DNA of 64,000 nt from Paenarthrobacter nitroguajacolicus (GCF_007786235.1 NZ_VNFK01000005.1:248001-312000), one strand, 5' to 3'. Shown: positions 35,479-45,277, counted from the first letter of the stretch. Numbers and translations: made by a program. The notes: generated by a model not told the origin, from the letters alone.

Positions 35479-37110
35479 CTAGAAATCGATCTGGCGGCCG
35501 CCGCGCCAGGAATTGACGTCTGTGCTGGCCTCGGCCCCGGTGGTGGAGTATTCCTCTCGGGCACTGATGGATGTAGCGGCCACGGCACGCGTCGAGGCCC
35601 AATCGCGGATGCCTTTGATCTGCTCGGCTTGGGTGACCGATAGAGGGACGGTGTTGGCGATGGCGCGGCGTAAGTCTTTTTCGTTCAGCATGCGACGTTC
35701 CGAGAATGCTTCGAAGCAGGCGCTGACAGCAGCTTCGGCGATTTCGGCCCCGGAGAAGCCCTCAGTAAGTTCGGCGAGGAGCTCCAACGAGCTTTCGGTG
35801 GTTTCGAAGTCACCGCTGGCTGCGGAGTCGGTGGTGAGGCGCTTCTCCAGCTGGATCCGCCAAATGTGGACTCGTTCTTCCTTGGTGGGAAGGTCCACAA
35901 AGAAGATCTCGTCGAAGCGGCCCTTGCGGAGGAACTCTGGGGGCAGGGAGTCGATCTTGTTGGCTGTAGCGATGACGAAAACGGGATTCTTCTTTTCCTG
36001 CATCCACGTCAGGAACGTTCCGAACACCCGTTGGCTGGTTCCGGAGTCGCCGCTGCCGCTGGAGCCGAAGCCTTTCTCGATCTCATCGATCCACAGAATG
36101 GACGGCGACACGGCCTCGGCGAGCTTCAGGGCGCCGCGCATGTTCTGTTCGCTTGAACCCACCAGACCGGAGAAGACGCGGCCAACATCCAGGCGAAGCA
36201 ACGGCAGTCCCCAGAGTGTGGCCATGCAGGTGGCGGTGAGGCTCTTTCCGCAGCCAGGGACACCGGTGATGAGGACACCCTTGGGTGCGGGGATCGACCA
36301 GCGCTGAGCTTCGGGCAGCCAGGAACCGTTGCGCTTGTTCAGCCACTTCTTCAGGTTCTCTAAACCACCGACATCATTCATGGTCCCCTCCGGGGAGATG
36401 AATTCCAGCAGACCCGACTTGCGGATCGTTTGGCGTTTCTCGTCCAGGACCAGCGCGATGTCGGAGGCATCCAGCCTGCGGTCTGAAGCGATTGCCCGGG
36501 CGAAAGCGTTCTCTGCCTCACCCAAGGTAAGGCCTTGAGCGGCTTGGATCAGTCGCTGACGGTCATCGGGGGACAGGTCGACGACGATCGACGCGGCATT
36601 CGCGCCGACGATCTCGTCCAACACGCCCTCGATTTCCCCGGCGGTCGGCAACGGCAGATCCACGACCGTGACCTCTTTCTCCAGGTCCGTCGGGAGGGTT
36701 AGCCCGGGGGAGACGATGATCAGCGTGTGCGGGACCTCGCCGGTGCGGAACGCCAGGGCAGCATCCTGAACCGCGCGGATCATGGCGGGTTCGGCAGGGC
36801 GGCCTTGTGAGCCAAGGAAATGGTGCAGGTCGAAGAACACAAAGATTGTCGGTTCGGGCGCCTTGATGGCCTCGGTCAAGGCCGCGTCCGGTGCCGTGGG
36901 TTTCCCAGCCTGGCCCGGAGTGTGGAGGCCTTTTGACACCGTGTAGGTGACGACTTTCCGCGGCCGGCGAATGTCAGGGCTGATCGCGACAGCCTCCGCT
37001 GCGGCGATCACACGGTTGCCCTCATGGGTCTCAACAAGAAGAATCGGATGCCGTGCCCGGATCAGCTCCACCAAAGTCCGACCAAAGATGAGCGGCGTCT
37101 TTGCATTCAT
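35479..37110 (-). CDS. Ycf46-like AAA+ ATPase
   Basis: 543 residues. The N-terminal ~235 form a degenerate ATPase-like domain (FVFFDLHHFLGSQ, VPHTLIIVSPGLTLP, PLPTAGEIEGVLDEIV). The C-terminal AAA+ has Walker A GVPGCGKS (283-290), Walker B ILWIDEIE (338-345), sensor 1 ATAN (381-384) and arginine finger in FLRKGRFDE. This two-part arrangement is that of Ycf46. First gene of the operon with DUF1257, DUF2997, HhH membrane protein and radical-SAM protein. Probably remodels a protein or complex, perhaps at the membrane. Confidence 0.82.
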   Translation of the reverse strand: MNAKTPLIFGRTLVELIRARHPILLVETHEGNRVIAAAEAVAISPDIRRPRKVVTYTVSKGLHTPGQAGKPTAPDAALTEAIKAPEPTIFVFFDLHHFLGSQGRPAEPAMIRAVQDAALAFRTGEVPHTLIIVSPGLTLPTDLEKEVTVVDLPLPTAGEIEGVLDEIVGANAASIVVDLSPDDRQRLIQAAQGLTLGEAENAFARAIASDRRLDASDIALVLDEKRQTIRKSGLLEFISPEGTMNDVGGLENLKKWLNKRNGSWLPEAQRWSIPAPKGVLITGVPGCGKSLTATCMATLWGLPLLRLDVGRVFSGLVGSSEQNMRGALKLAEAVSPSILWIDEIEKGFGSSGSGDSGTSQRVFGTFLTWMQEKKNPVFVIATANKIDSLPPEFLRKGRFDEIFFVDLPTKEERVHIWRIQLEKRLTTDSAASGDFETTESSLELLAELTEGFSGAEIAEAAVSACFEAFSERRMLNEKDLRRAIANTVPLSVTQAEQIKGIRDWASTRAVAATSISAREEYSTTGAEASTDVNSWRGGRQIDF

Positions 37111-37861
37111 TCAGGCCCCCATGAGTCTTCTGCCACAACTCCGGGCAGCATATCCCAGCATCAACTGGATGAGCACCAAGTTACCGACCGGCGTCATGTG
37201 TGGTGTCGTCGGAGTCAGCGAACATCGCTTGGGCCCAACCTGAAGATCGCGGATGAGTCCGCTTGTTCCAGGCGAATCACGCCGCCCCTATCTTGATTTC
37301 AGGCACTGTTCGGGGGCGCTCTCCTAAAGTACGTAGGGTCCCGGGAGCTGATGTAGATGAGGTGCTGTTGTTGTCAAAGTAGTGGCCGATTTTGAGGCGG
37401 GACTCTCATTAGCCTTAAATCTGTTCCAGTCGGGTATTCAGGCCGTTCACATCAGAGAAATCGATTTATCCATTCGCAGTCTTGTCGATCGTTTGGATGC
37501 CGTTTTCAACTTCTCCGCGACGTTCGGAGCGCTTCGAGGGAAGCTATTTGCGACATGCACTTGCCCGATCTGGAAGGCTAGCTTCGTCTGGGCCGTTATG
37601 AGGGCGCGTACGCGTGTCCATGCGCTGAGTCACCTGCAAGCTAACTATCGAGCGACGCAATTCTCTTGGTGTGTGCAGCACGGGCACTGCAACTGGTCGC
37701 TTAGTTGTCATCCAGGCGGCCGTGGCACCAACGTGACGAGGCGTGCGTCTTGTTGGTATAACAAGAGCAGTCAATGTGATCTCCAAATTCACTCGTCGGC
37801 CGTTGTCGGCCGGCGATTTTCGACACGGTCATCGTATGGTCCAAATACGCCCGCCGCATTC
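37111..37861. other. Gene-free stretch between the Ycf46 operon and the Avs-like gene
   Basis: 751 bases with no supportable gene. A 177-codon plus-strand frame at 37382-37915 has random-looking composition and no start signal. The stretch must hold the minus-strand promoter of the Ycf46 operon; I see no repeats, tRNA or transposase remnants. Confidence 0.5.
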
Positions 37862-40800
37862 TCAGACTCTTTCGCGATCCAAGGATCCTTCCAGTCCGTA
37901 TGCCCCAATGTCTGACAACCGGTCGATGACATCGAGGCAGCGGCCCCGGACCTCGGCGTTCCCTTGCTTGTATAGGCGTAGGGTGATCGCTATGAGATGT
38001 GTGCTGATGAGCGCCCCGTCCAGTCTCAAGTCCCCCAAGTCATCCCCTTTAACATTTACGGCCCGTTCGCAGGCCTCGATCGTGGATAGCGGCAGGAGGA
38101 CTCTGCTGCGGTCCAGCGAGGCGAAAAGGTTCTCCATATGTTCTGTGAAAGCGGGGCTTCGGATGAATTCATACACTAGCATTTCTGCTGATTCGGGGGT
38201 CAGTTCGTGGGTTTTGCGGACGGCGCGTGCGGCATTCTTGCGAACCTCGTCATCATCGTCGTTCAAAAGTTGAATCAAGATTTCCAGGGCAGCTCCGGGG
38301 GAGTGGAAGAGGCTCTTTGCGACCCCAGTACGGGCGGCTGCACTAAGGCTGGAAACTTCGCTGGGGGCTGGGGTCTCCAAAGCGCCGTTTACAAATGCTG
38401 CTATCCACGCGTACCCCGCCCTCTTAGCCGTGGCTTCATCGGCCACAAGCGCACGATGGAGGTGGGGCGCGAAGGCACGTGGGCGCCTGAGGCAGGCATG
38501 CTTCAGGAGTTCGGCCGTTTCGCGTGCGTTGGTGAGTTCGGCCGGGGAGTCTGCAAACATTCTCTCGGCGATATCCAGCGCTTCATCCGGCAGTGTGTTA
38601 AGCAAGGTGAGAATGGCTTCTGCGGTGCGCACCTTGACGGCCATAATCGGGTCCCCTGCTAGTTTTCGCACGGTCTGCAAGATCTGTTCGGAGCGGTGCG
38701 GTTGCGTGAAAAGGACTCGGGCCAGACAACCGGCGGCAGCGCCCCGGGTGCAGTTCAGGCCCGCCATGGACAGGTCTCCGCTATGCAAGGATTGACCGGT
38801 CCCGGTTGCGGTACGAGCCGTTTCACGGGCTGGGTCGTCATCTGATGAGCAGGAGATGATCAACTCGATCAGGTCGTCTGTTGCCTCGGAAGCCACGTCG
38901 CGGACACCACTGCAGATGTCTCGGCCCAGATCCTGTCCGGCTAGTTGGCGTCCGTGCACGCACAGCCGTGAGAACAGTTCGATGGGTATTTTCCCGGCTA
39001 CGGAGCGGATGATTGACCCCACATGAACTGCATGACGAGGATCGTTTAGGTTGAGTGCCAGGATTGCGAAGCGGGCTGGCTCCTCCGCTGCCTGCTGACC
39101 CAGCACCACTGACAGCTCGCGTATGCCCCCACGGGGTCCGCCATGGTCTGACCAATCGACCGTATCGCTTTCATGGGTGTGGATTGCGTCGATCCACTGG
39201 GCGTCGGTGAGAATGCCGCGCGCCGACTCTGGTACGGGAGATCCTACGACTGCCGCGGTCACAGGAACTGGTGCTGTCGGCGACCGGTTCTCGAATTTGC
39301 GTTCTAGTTCCTGTAGACGCTGGTTGACCGAGGGGATTCTGCGGTTGGGGTCAATGCCGCTTAGCAGCTCGTACTGGGCGAACCCGAATGAAGTACGCCC
39401 GGCGGGGCTCTTCTCATAGTCCGTGTAGTAGCTGAGCAGGACGTCGCTTAGCCGTTCCAGGAGACCTGGCTCGCAGCTTTTCGTGGCGGACTCTATTAGC
39501 TCGCGGGTGGCCCACCTGGAACTGTTCATGTATCCCAGCTCTAAGTTTCGCGTGTCCGAAGTCAGCCACTGGATGGATTCATTCGCCATGGGATGGGTGG
39601 CCAGTGCGCGGCAGGCAAGAAAACGCAATTCCTCCACCTCGCTGGTCATCAGTGGGCGGAGTAGTTCCAGCAGTTCCGGCTCTCGTTTAGCAGGGAGGGT
39701 TCGCAGCGCAGTCTCCAGGCCGAAGAACAGTGCATCATCGATCCCGGTGGGTTCGCCGGGGAACCGGTAGTGCCAACGGGTTCCGTGCAGTAAACCGCCA
39801 TCCTCGCTGGCTTCGGCTGAGTCACCCAACAAGCTCGTGATGAAGGGCAGTACCTCGGCAACGAAGTGCTCCGGCGCACCTGATGCGACCTTAAGGATGA
39901 TGTCTTCGCCCCCCGACGAGGAGCTGTTGGGCAGGTGGTCAGTGTCGAAGGGGTCGGTGATGCCGTCCCGGTGTGACAGGGCAGTGGCACGGCGCAGGTA
40001 GGCGCCGACGACGCTGGCCGCGGCTGCGGGGGCCTCTTCGGCCAGGGAGTAGAGGATGGTCCAAAAATCGCTGTTGGCCGCAATAGGGCCCCTGACTCCG
40101 TCAACTTGGCCTGCTTCCAGTAGTTCGACCGCCAACGGTGCGAGGCCGGGGGAGAGGGACCATGTCACCAGCGCGGCACAGATGGACTTCCATAGCTCAG
40201 ATTCGCCGATGTGTGGTCTGACCAGCTGGGCTGCTCGCTCTGGCCTGACTCGAGCGGCAGAAATGAGTTGGTTAGCGATTACAGGGAGTTTGTCCTCGTC
40301 AGCCAGCATAGCTTCCCAGTCGCTGGCGGCATCGGCCGCATCAAACCAAGATGGGGATGACAGGAGTCCTAGCAATTGTCGGGAACGTCGGGAGGGTCCG
40401 AAGGCAAGGGTTCTGACGGCGCGCCAGTCCTCTGCCGTGGCATCCCACTGACGCAGGAGCACTAGGGGAATATCCAGCAGGTGGGACCGGATCGATTGGC
40501 TGGAAAGCAGTCTCACGACGGTGGAAATGAACTCCATCCGGTCCGTTTTGGCCAGGTATTCAAGTACCTGCCTGGTCTGGGCACGCCGAAACAGGGCTTG
40601 GCCGGACGCCAAAAGAAACTGTTCCAGATCTCCGCCCTCGGCAATGAATGCCTCTGCGAACAAGTAGTCAAAGTAAGTTTCATGGAAGAAGGAGACTGAC
40701 GAGTTTTCCTTAAAGAGCACACCGGACGATATCAGCGCGTCCACTTCGGCTGGATCTGCCGAACGCAGTATGGCTGCAGGGGCCCGCAGTACTTCGTTCC

Positions 40801-42307
40801 GGCTCATGTGTGTGACCAGCCGTCCGGTGATGGCAAGCCAGTCAAGAGAACCTATCCGGGCTCGTACGTCGCGTATTACTTGTGCCGTGAAGCGGTCGTA
40901 AAGATCGGGGAGGGTCGAAAAGGCCCCGGACCTTTCGGATTCGTCCAGTCGACTGAAGATCGCGTAGTGGAGGGGCACTTCAAGCAGCTTCAAGGTTGGT
41001 ACATCAATACCTTTTGGATCAAGGCCGGACCGTTCCAGCGCTTCGGTTACCTGGGCCGGAGTGAACCTGTCGATCCTCAGTTCCGCGACCCGTTCTTTGT
41101 CCGCACGCAACCGGCCGAGTCTGGGATCCTCCTCAAGATCTACGCTGCGGACAACGAGAACCAACCTGAGGTTTGGATGGGCGGCAGCTTCGGACAACAC
41201 GTCGTCGACAGCATCGTAGTTGTCCTGCATTCGGCCGCTATAGGTGGCAACCGCATCAAGCTGGTCGATGAACAGCGCGGCTGCCGAACCATCTGACACA
41301 CCCGAAAGTAGGACTGCCGGTGAAGCGGATAGCGCAGCTGCTTCGCCGAGTGCTTTTGAGGTGTGTATACCGGGGGACGTCCTGTCCATGCTTAGTATGC
41401 CGCAGAACCAGCCCATAGTAGTGAGTCGTTCGAGGACGTTATCGACGAGGGTTGATTTGCCCGACCCTGCGTCCCCGTGAAGTAGAAGAATCTGTTGCCC
41501 GGCTGTTTCTGTAGATACCAGCCAATTGATGACGCCGTCGATGCGAGCGTGGTCTAGCAGGGCAGTGGAAGGTCTGAGCTGTGATGTCCTCCGGTGATGC
41601 CGTTCGATTGTGGCCAAGAGGGATTCGAGTGTGCTCGGATCCCCTACAAGGTGCCGACGGTTGAACCCCTGCTTCTGCAGATGCGCCCAAGCTTCCGGTC
41701 CGGTCACTGTCCGGTGGAGCCGGGAAACCAGCCAACCGCTGAGTTCATTCATGACGACTTCAGGGTTGTCACTGACGAGCAATTCGTACTTGGCTCGTAC
41801 GAGCGATTCCAAGTCATGCTCTGTGTGCTGCTCAACTTGGATATTCCGGAGGTGTCTCCATGCAGCATCGTGGGGGATGCCCCAGTGGGCTGCGATTGCC
41901 TCCAGATGCGATTCGGAAGATCCGGCCGCGATTGCCAGAAACTCTGGGAGGTTCGCTGCAACTCGAGCCCGTGACGTCAGGTCGGCAAGATCGGATGCAG
42001 GAGTGGACAGGACCAAACGGACTTTGTGGCCGTCCTCCAGATGACGAAGGACCCGGGAAAGGACCTTTCGTTCCTTTAATGCTCCAAGAGTCCAGTTCCT
42101 TGTGGATGGAACGTGCTTCACTTGCTCACACCATCGGACGCCGCCTTCCTCGATCCAGAACTCTATTCCTTCCCCCTCATCACCCGGAGGCTCAATTCTC
42201 ATGCGCGACGCCTCGCTGCGTAGCAGTGCGGACACCCGGTTGAGTGTCCACCAGGACTCAAACTGGTTACCGAGCTTGTCCGCGGCGCCACCGGGCAGGG
42301 CACTCAT
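37862..42307 (-). CDS. Avs-like STAND NTPase with N-terminal nuclease-like domain
   Basis: 1481 residues. N-terminus: GNQFESWWTLNRVSALL, then EGIEFWI and CEQVKH, the E...(E/Q)xK pattern of a PD-(D/E)xK (Cap4/Mrr-like) nuclease. Central P-loop NTPase: Walker A GDAGSGKST (278-286), Walker B AALFIDQLDA (~343-352), VLVVRSVDLEED after it. From ~550 to the end the chain is helical with HEAT-like repeats (DDDDEVRKNAARAVRKTHEL). Nuclease-STAND-repeat is the plan of antiviral Avs proteins, whose repeats sense a phage protein and trigger DNA cleavage and cell death. ATG 42307 overlaps the upstream small gene by 4 nt. Defence role is inferred. Confidence 0.78.
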   Translation of the reverse strand: MSALPGGAADKLGNQFESWWTLNRVSALLRSEASRMRIEPPGDEGEGIEFWIEEGGVRWCEQVKHVPSTRNWTLGALKERKVLSRVLRHLEDGHKVRLVLSTPASDLADLTSRARVAANLPEFLAIAAGSSESHLEAIAAHWGIPHDAAWRHLRNIQVEQHTEHDLESLVRAKYELLVSDNPEVVMNELSGWLVSRLHRTVTGPEAWAHLQKQGFNRRHLVGDPSTLESLLATIERHHRRTSQLRPSTALLDHARIDGVINWLVSTETAGQQILLLHGDAGSGKSTLVDNVLERLTTMGWFCGILSMDRTSPGIHTSKALGEAAALSASPAVLLSGVSDGSAAALFIDQLDAVATYSGRMQDNYDAVDDVLSEAAAHPNLRLVLVVRSVDLEEDPRLGRLRADKERVAELRIDRFTPAQVTEALERSGLDPKGIDVPTLKLLEVPLHYAIFSRLDESERSGAFSTLPDLYDRFTAQVIRDVRARIGSLDWLAITGRLVTHMSRNEVLRAPAAILRSADPAEVDALISSGVLFKENSSVSFFHETYFDYLFAEAFIAEGGDLEQFLLASGQALFRRAQTRQVLEYLAKTDRMEFISTVVRLLSSQSIRSHLLDIPLVLLRQWDATAEDWRAVRTLAFGPSRRSRQLLGLLSSPSWFDAADAASDWEAMLADEDKLPVIANQLISAARVRPERAAQLVRPHIGESELWKSICAALVTWSLSPGLAPLAVELLEAGQVDGVRGPIAANSDFWTILYSLAEEAPAAAASVVGAYLRRATALSHRDGITDPFDTDHLPNSSSSGGEDIILKVASGAPEHFVAEVLPFITSLLGDSAEASEDGGLLHGTRWHYRFPGEPTGIDDALFFGLETALRTLPAKREPELLELLRPLMTSEVEELRFLACRALATHPMANESIQWLTSDTRNLELGYMNSSRWATRELIESATKSCEPGLLERLSDVLLSYYTDYEKSPAGRTSFGFAQYELLSGIDPNRRIPSVNQRLQELERKFENRSPTAPVPVTAAVVGSPVPESARGILTDAQWIDAIHTHESDTVDWSDHGGPRGGIRELSVVLGQQAAEEPARFAILALNLNDPRHAVHVGSIIRSVAGKIPIELFSRLCVHGRQLAGQDLGRDICSGVRDVASEATDDLIELIISCSSDDDPARETARTATGTGQSLHSGDLSMAGLNCTRGAAAGCLARVLFTQPHRSEQILQTVRKLAGDPIMAVKVRTAEAILTLLNTLPDEALDIAERMFADSPAELTNARETAELLKHACLRRPRAFAPHLHRALVADEATAKRAGYAWIAAFVNGALETPAPSEVSSLSAAARTGVAKSLFHSPGAALEILIQLLNDDDDEVRKNAARAVRKTHELTPESAEMLVYEFIRSPAFTEHMENLFASLDRSRVLLPLSTIEACERAVNVKGDDLGDLRLDGALISTHLIAITLRLYKQGNAEVRGRCLDVIDRLSDIGAYGLEGSLDRERV

Positions 42308-42663
42308 GCCGTCGCCCCGTCGATGTCGTTGTGGCACCCTTCTAGGGTCTGATCATCTCGGTGTCTGTCCATCATCCGTAACACCAGTTGTTTGCGGCTG
42401 AGCCGGCCCTGGGCTTTGGCGGCTTGCATGCCCTCGCATGTGCGGGCCCGAACGGGGTGCCTCGAGTTATGAACAGATCCGTGGACGCTGAACTTGGCAG
42501 TATTCTTCGTGAGTTGTTCGATGATGCCGTAGTAGTCATTCACAGTCTGTGCGGTGTAGACGCGTTCCTTCAGAACACCCAAGGCCGTGACCCCGGGCCG
42601 GCCGGCAGAGGGCTTCGGATCACTCGTCGGGACGGGTGCATGGCCGACGATGTGTGCAGTCAT
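42304..42663 (-). CDS. Small hypothetical protein upstream of the Avs-like gene
   Basis: 119 residues, basic, soluble; LKERVYTAQTVNDYYGIIEQLTKNTAKFSVHGSVHNSRHPVRARTC is the distinctive part. No family recognised. ATGA overlap with the Avs-like gene argues it is translated and coupled. Its ATG has no Shine-Dalgarno, but TACGCT (42671-42676) lies 7 nt upstream, suggesting a leaderless transcript that also drives the large gene. Confidence 0.6.
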   Translation of the reverse strand: MTAHIVGHAPVPTSDPKPSAGRPGVTALGVLKERVYTAQTVNDYYGIIEQLTKNTAKFSVHGSVHNSRHPVRARTCEGMQAAKAQGRLSRKQLVLRMMDRHRDDQTLEGCHNDIDGATA

Positions 42664-42737
42664 ATCGAAGAGCGTAACGTCTAGCTTCTATCAAAGGGCA
42701 TTACTACGGGTCTAGGACATCCCTCTAGACTCCACCT

Positions 42738-43448
42738 ATGTCAAGCGGATTTCGTTTTGGAGAACTCTGGGGCATCGACGCTACTGCCTGGGTTGGGTTC
42801 TGGGGCACCGTTGTCGGTGCCGTGGTGGCGATTTCGGTACTCGTTATGTCTAATAGGCACCAGCGAAGGATACTTGCTGCGCAGCTGGCACAGTTGGAGG
42901 TTCATCACGCCAATGAGATGAAAAAACTACAAGAGCTGACTGAAGAGCAGTTTGCCAATCAGCTGTCCGCCTCGCGGCTCGAACGGGAGCTTGCGGCTAT
43001 GTCCGCCGCCTATAGAACCACTCAAAATGTGCTCGCTACCACGCTTGATACAGCTGGACTGGAAGCGTGGCAGAAAAGTATGAGTGACGCCACCAACATG
43101 TGGTCGCTGAACACCAGTCAACGAGGTGAAGGCCGCGCCATGATTCGATTGTTGGGCGGCTTACTTTGTCGCTTCGCTGAGTTGTTGGTAGTCGACACTT
43201 TGGAAAGCAAGCCGACTGCAGTGGAGAAGAGATACAGCGACATGCTTTTTAATTACTCATTTTCGTCGTTCCAGCGCTTCCGGGAACTCATCCTGGACTG
43301 GTCGGAGCTGACGGACCCGGAACGCGCTGGGAGACTAAGCGGCCTCGTCGGAGAGATGCAGACAGCTCAAAGCGAACTTTTTGTGACACTAATGGCAAGC
43401 CCAAACCGCGAGATGCCGTCCGAGGACAAACAAAGCCACCAACCCTAG
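42738..43448 (+). CDS. Membrane-anchored coiled-coil protein, unknown
   Basis: 236 residues. One N-terminal membrane helix (WVGFWGTVVGAVVAISVLVMS) followed by a coiled coil (~43-95, AQLAQLEVHHANEMKKLQELTEEQFANQLSA) and a helical domain. Leaderless start: TAGACT (42726-42731) ends 6 nt before ATG and no ribosome site exists. Divergent from the Avs-like operon across 74 nt. No family recognised; may be a stress or defence accessory. Confidence 0.65.
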   Translation: MSSGFRFGELWGIDATAWVGFWGTVVGAVVAISVLVMSNRHQRRILAAQLAQLEVHHANEMKKLQELTEEQFANQLSASRLERELAAMSAAYRTTQNVLATTLDTAGLEAWQKSMSDATNMWSLNTSQRGEGRAMIRLLGGLLCRFAELLVVDTLESKPTAVEKRYSDMLFNYSFSSFQRFRELILDWSELTDPERAGRLSGLVGEMQTAQSELFVTLMASPNREMPSEDKQSHQP

Positions 43449-43631
43449 CCGAGGAGGCATAAATCCTCTGATCAGGGGCCCATCAGGACCAGGACTCACC
43501 GCCCCGCGCGGCCGTATCTGTCTGCGCTTACCGATCAGGCTCGACGATGCGCCCTTGCCTAGTTCTAGCACACTTTTCGACACGGCTCCGCGCTGCCGGA
43601 AAGTGTCAGAGCTGGTCTGTAGTGTTGATAG

Positions 43632-45023
43632 GTGACCGACGTGATCGACTGGCCCGTAATCAAAGACGACATCTCTCGCGGTGCTCCATTGGCAATGCTA
43701 TTACTGGGATCCTCTCAGTGGGTGCACCGTCGCGTCGATTCACTGGCCCTCGGGGAGAGCGGCACTACCCGCCGCTCGGTCTCATTCGATGTGACTGTTC
43801 CTAAAGACCTGCAAATTCCCCTGACAAATGCGCAGGTCCAAGTTCTCGTTCCTCTTGCCCTCATTGAGAAAGGCGCTCTTCGCAGAGTCACGACAAAGGA
43901 TCCATCAGGTCACCCACTGCCCATTCTCGGTGCCCGAGACAATTCAAGGCTCTCGGCGGAGATGCTCCTTTTCATGCTCGACGCAACCCCCGGCGGGTTG
44001 GCCGAGGCCCACGACGCGAAGCTTTTCACTCTCCTTCAGGATGTCGTGGCATTCCAGCCTGGAACGGGCAGCGATGAACAACGGGCACGTCTGGAGGCCG
44101 GGATTGTGGTGGCTGCCCAGGCAAAGGGCTACGCCGCGGACGTGTCGGAGCTCATCCAGGAGATCGCCAAGGGTTTCTTGGACCATTTCCTGCTCGTAGC
44201 TGTCGTGGACTCGGATCTCGTCGGCCAGCGGGTGGTCCTGAAATTCTCCTACGACCGTGACTTGCCTACTCCTTCGCCTTGGAACCGGGTCGGAGTGATC
44301 GACTTCTCGATGCCCGACGTAGGACTCGCCCGGAGCCAGCACGTGGAATTCGAAGCTCCCGCTGGCCTCATTGTCAAACAGTTAAAGGTGACCGAGACTT
44401 TCGCCGGTGAGCCCGTCAGACAACCCTTTCAGGACACGCCTAGCGGGCCGCGTGCAAGCGCCCACGTCGCGTTCACGCCTCTCCGTTCGACGTCAGGTGC
44501 GATTGTTCGAGCCAGGGTCGCTCCCGCTGGTGCGGGTATCCTCTCATTCACAATCATTGCCACGGTAGCTCTTGCCGTGTTCGCGATGTTCGTGGCCGGG
44601 GAGAAGTTCTGGGACTGGAAAATCCTGACGACGAGGTCCCTTCCGTCCCAAGCTGTGTCGCTCATTCTCATTGGCCCCGCCTTGTTTCTGTCTTGGATGG
44701 CAAGGGCGCCGGAGCACAGGACGCTTGCAACGCTGCTGCAGCCCTTGAGGCTGATTCTGATCTGCTGCACGGCCGTTCTCATTTCGGCCGGTGTAGCCGT
44801 GGCCTTCCCGCTGGAGAAGTTGGCGAGGGATGTGGTCTGGACTGGTGTTCCCATCGCTGCCTGTGCCATCCTCGTTCTGCTCGCCGTCTATCTGTCGAAT
44901 GTCCCACGCGGCGTCGCGAAAACCGGGATTAGGTTCGGGCGTCTTGCTCGAATGGCAGGCACCACAGCCAAGGATCTGCTTCGGAAGGCCTGCCGTCTGT
45001 TGAAGCGAAGTTCGACCCCGTAG
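43632..45023 (+). CDS. Large membrane protein, unknown
   Basis: 463 residues. The first ~300 are soluble (SVSFDVTVPKDLQIPLTNAQVQVLVPLALIEKG, beta-rich with a helical part including LFTLLQDVVAFQPGTGSDE). Four membrane helices follow (~305-430: GILSFTIIATVALAVFAMFVA, SLILIGPALFLSWMA, LILICCTAVLISAGVAVAF, IAACAILVLLAVYL), then a basic C-terminus. GTG start is probably leaderless: TAGTGT (43620-43625) ends 6 nt before it. No family recognised. The small gene at 45049 follows by 25 nt. Confidence 0.68.
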   Translation: MTDVIDWPVIKDDISRGAPLAMLLLGSSQWVHRRVDSLALGESGTTRRSVSFDVTVPKDLQIPLTNAQVQVLVPLALIEKGALRRVTTKDPSGHPLPILGARDNSRLSAEMLLFMLDATPGGLAEAHDAKLFTLLQDVVAFQPGTGSDEQRARLEAGIVVAAQAKGYAADVSELIQEIAKGFLDHFLLVAVVDSDLVGQRVVLKFSYDRDLPTPSPWNRVGVIDFSMPDVGLARSQHVEFEAPAGLIVKQLKVTETFAGEPVRQPFQDTPSGPRASAHVAFTPLRSTSGAIVRARVAPAGAGILSFTIIATVALAVFAMFVAGEKFWDWKILTTRSLPSQAVSLILIGPALFLSWMARAPEHRTLATLLQPLRLILICCTAVLISAGVAVAFPLEKLARDVVWTGVPIAACAILVLLAVYLSNVPRGVAKTGIRFGRLARMAGTTAKDLLRKACRLLKRSSTP

Positions 45024-45048
45024 AATCTTTTCAACGAAGGAGGTTGAA

Positions 45049-45270
45049 ATGGCAACAACCAAGGCGTCAAAGCGTCAGGGCAAGAACGCTAGGGTGAGTC
45101 GTGCGGATGCCGATATCCGCATCGATCTAGGGGGAGGCTCCATGGTCAGTGACGACATCTCCCTCACTCCTGAGCAGGCTGATCGCGCTATGGAGACGCT
45201 GTTTGACCGACTCAAGGACTCATTCTCCAAGGAACCTGTCTATAAGAATCTGCGTCAGTTCGGCGCTTGA
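45049..45270 (+). CDS. Small hypothetical protein
   Basis: 73 residues: a basic Lys-rich head (MATTKASKRQGKNARVSR), then ADIRIDLGGGSMVSDDISLTPEQADRAMETLFDRLKDSF. A strong ribosome site AAGGAGG (45036-45042) precedes the ATG, which supports translation. No family recognised. Likely in an operon with the membrane protein upstream; ended by a hairpin terminator. Confidence 0.65.
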   Translation: MATTKASKRQGKNARVSRADADIRIDLGGGSMVSDDISLTPEQADRAMETLFDRLKDSFSKEPVYKNLRQFGA

Positions 45271-45277
45271 GATCTTT

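Noticed and set aside
37382..37915. 177-codon plus-strand frame as a gene
   Set aside because: No ribosome site or leaderless box, random composition with many Cys/Trp/Arg, and it runs into the 3' end of the Avs-like gene.
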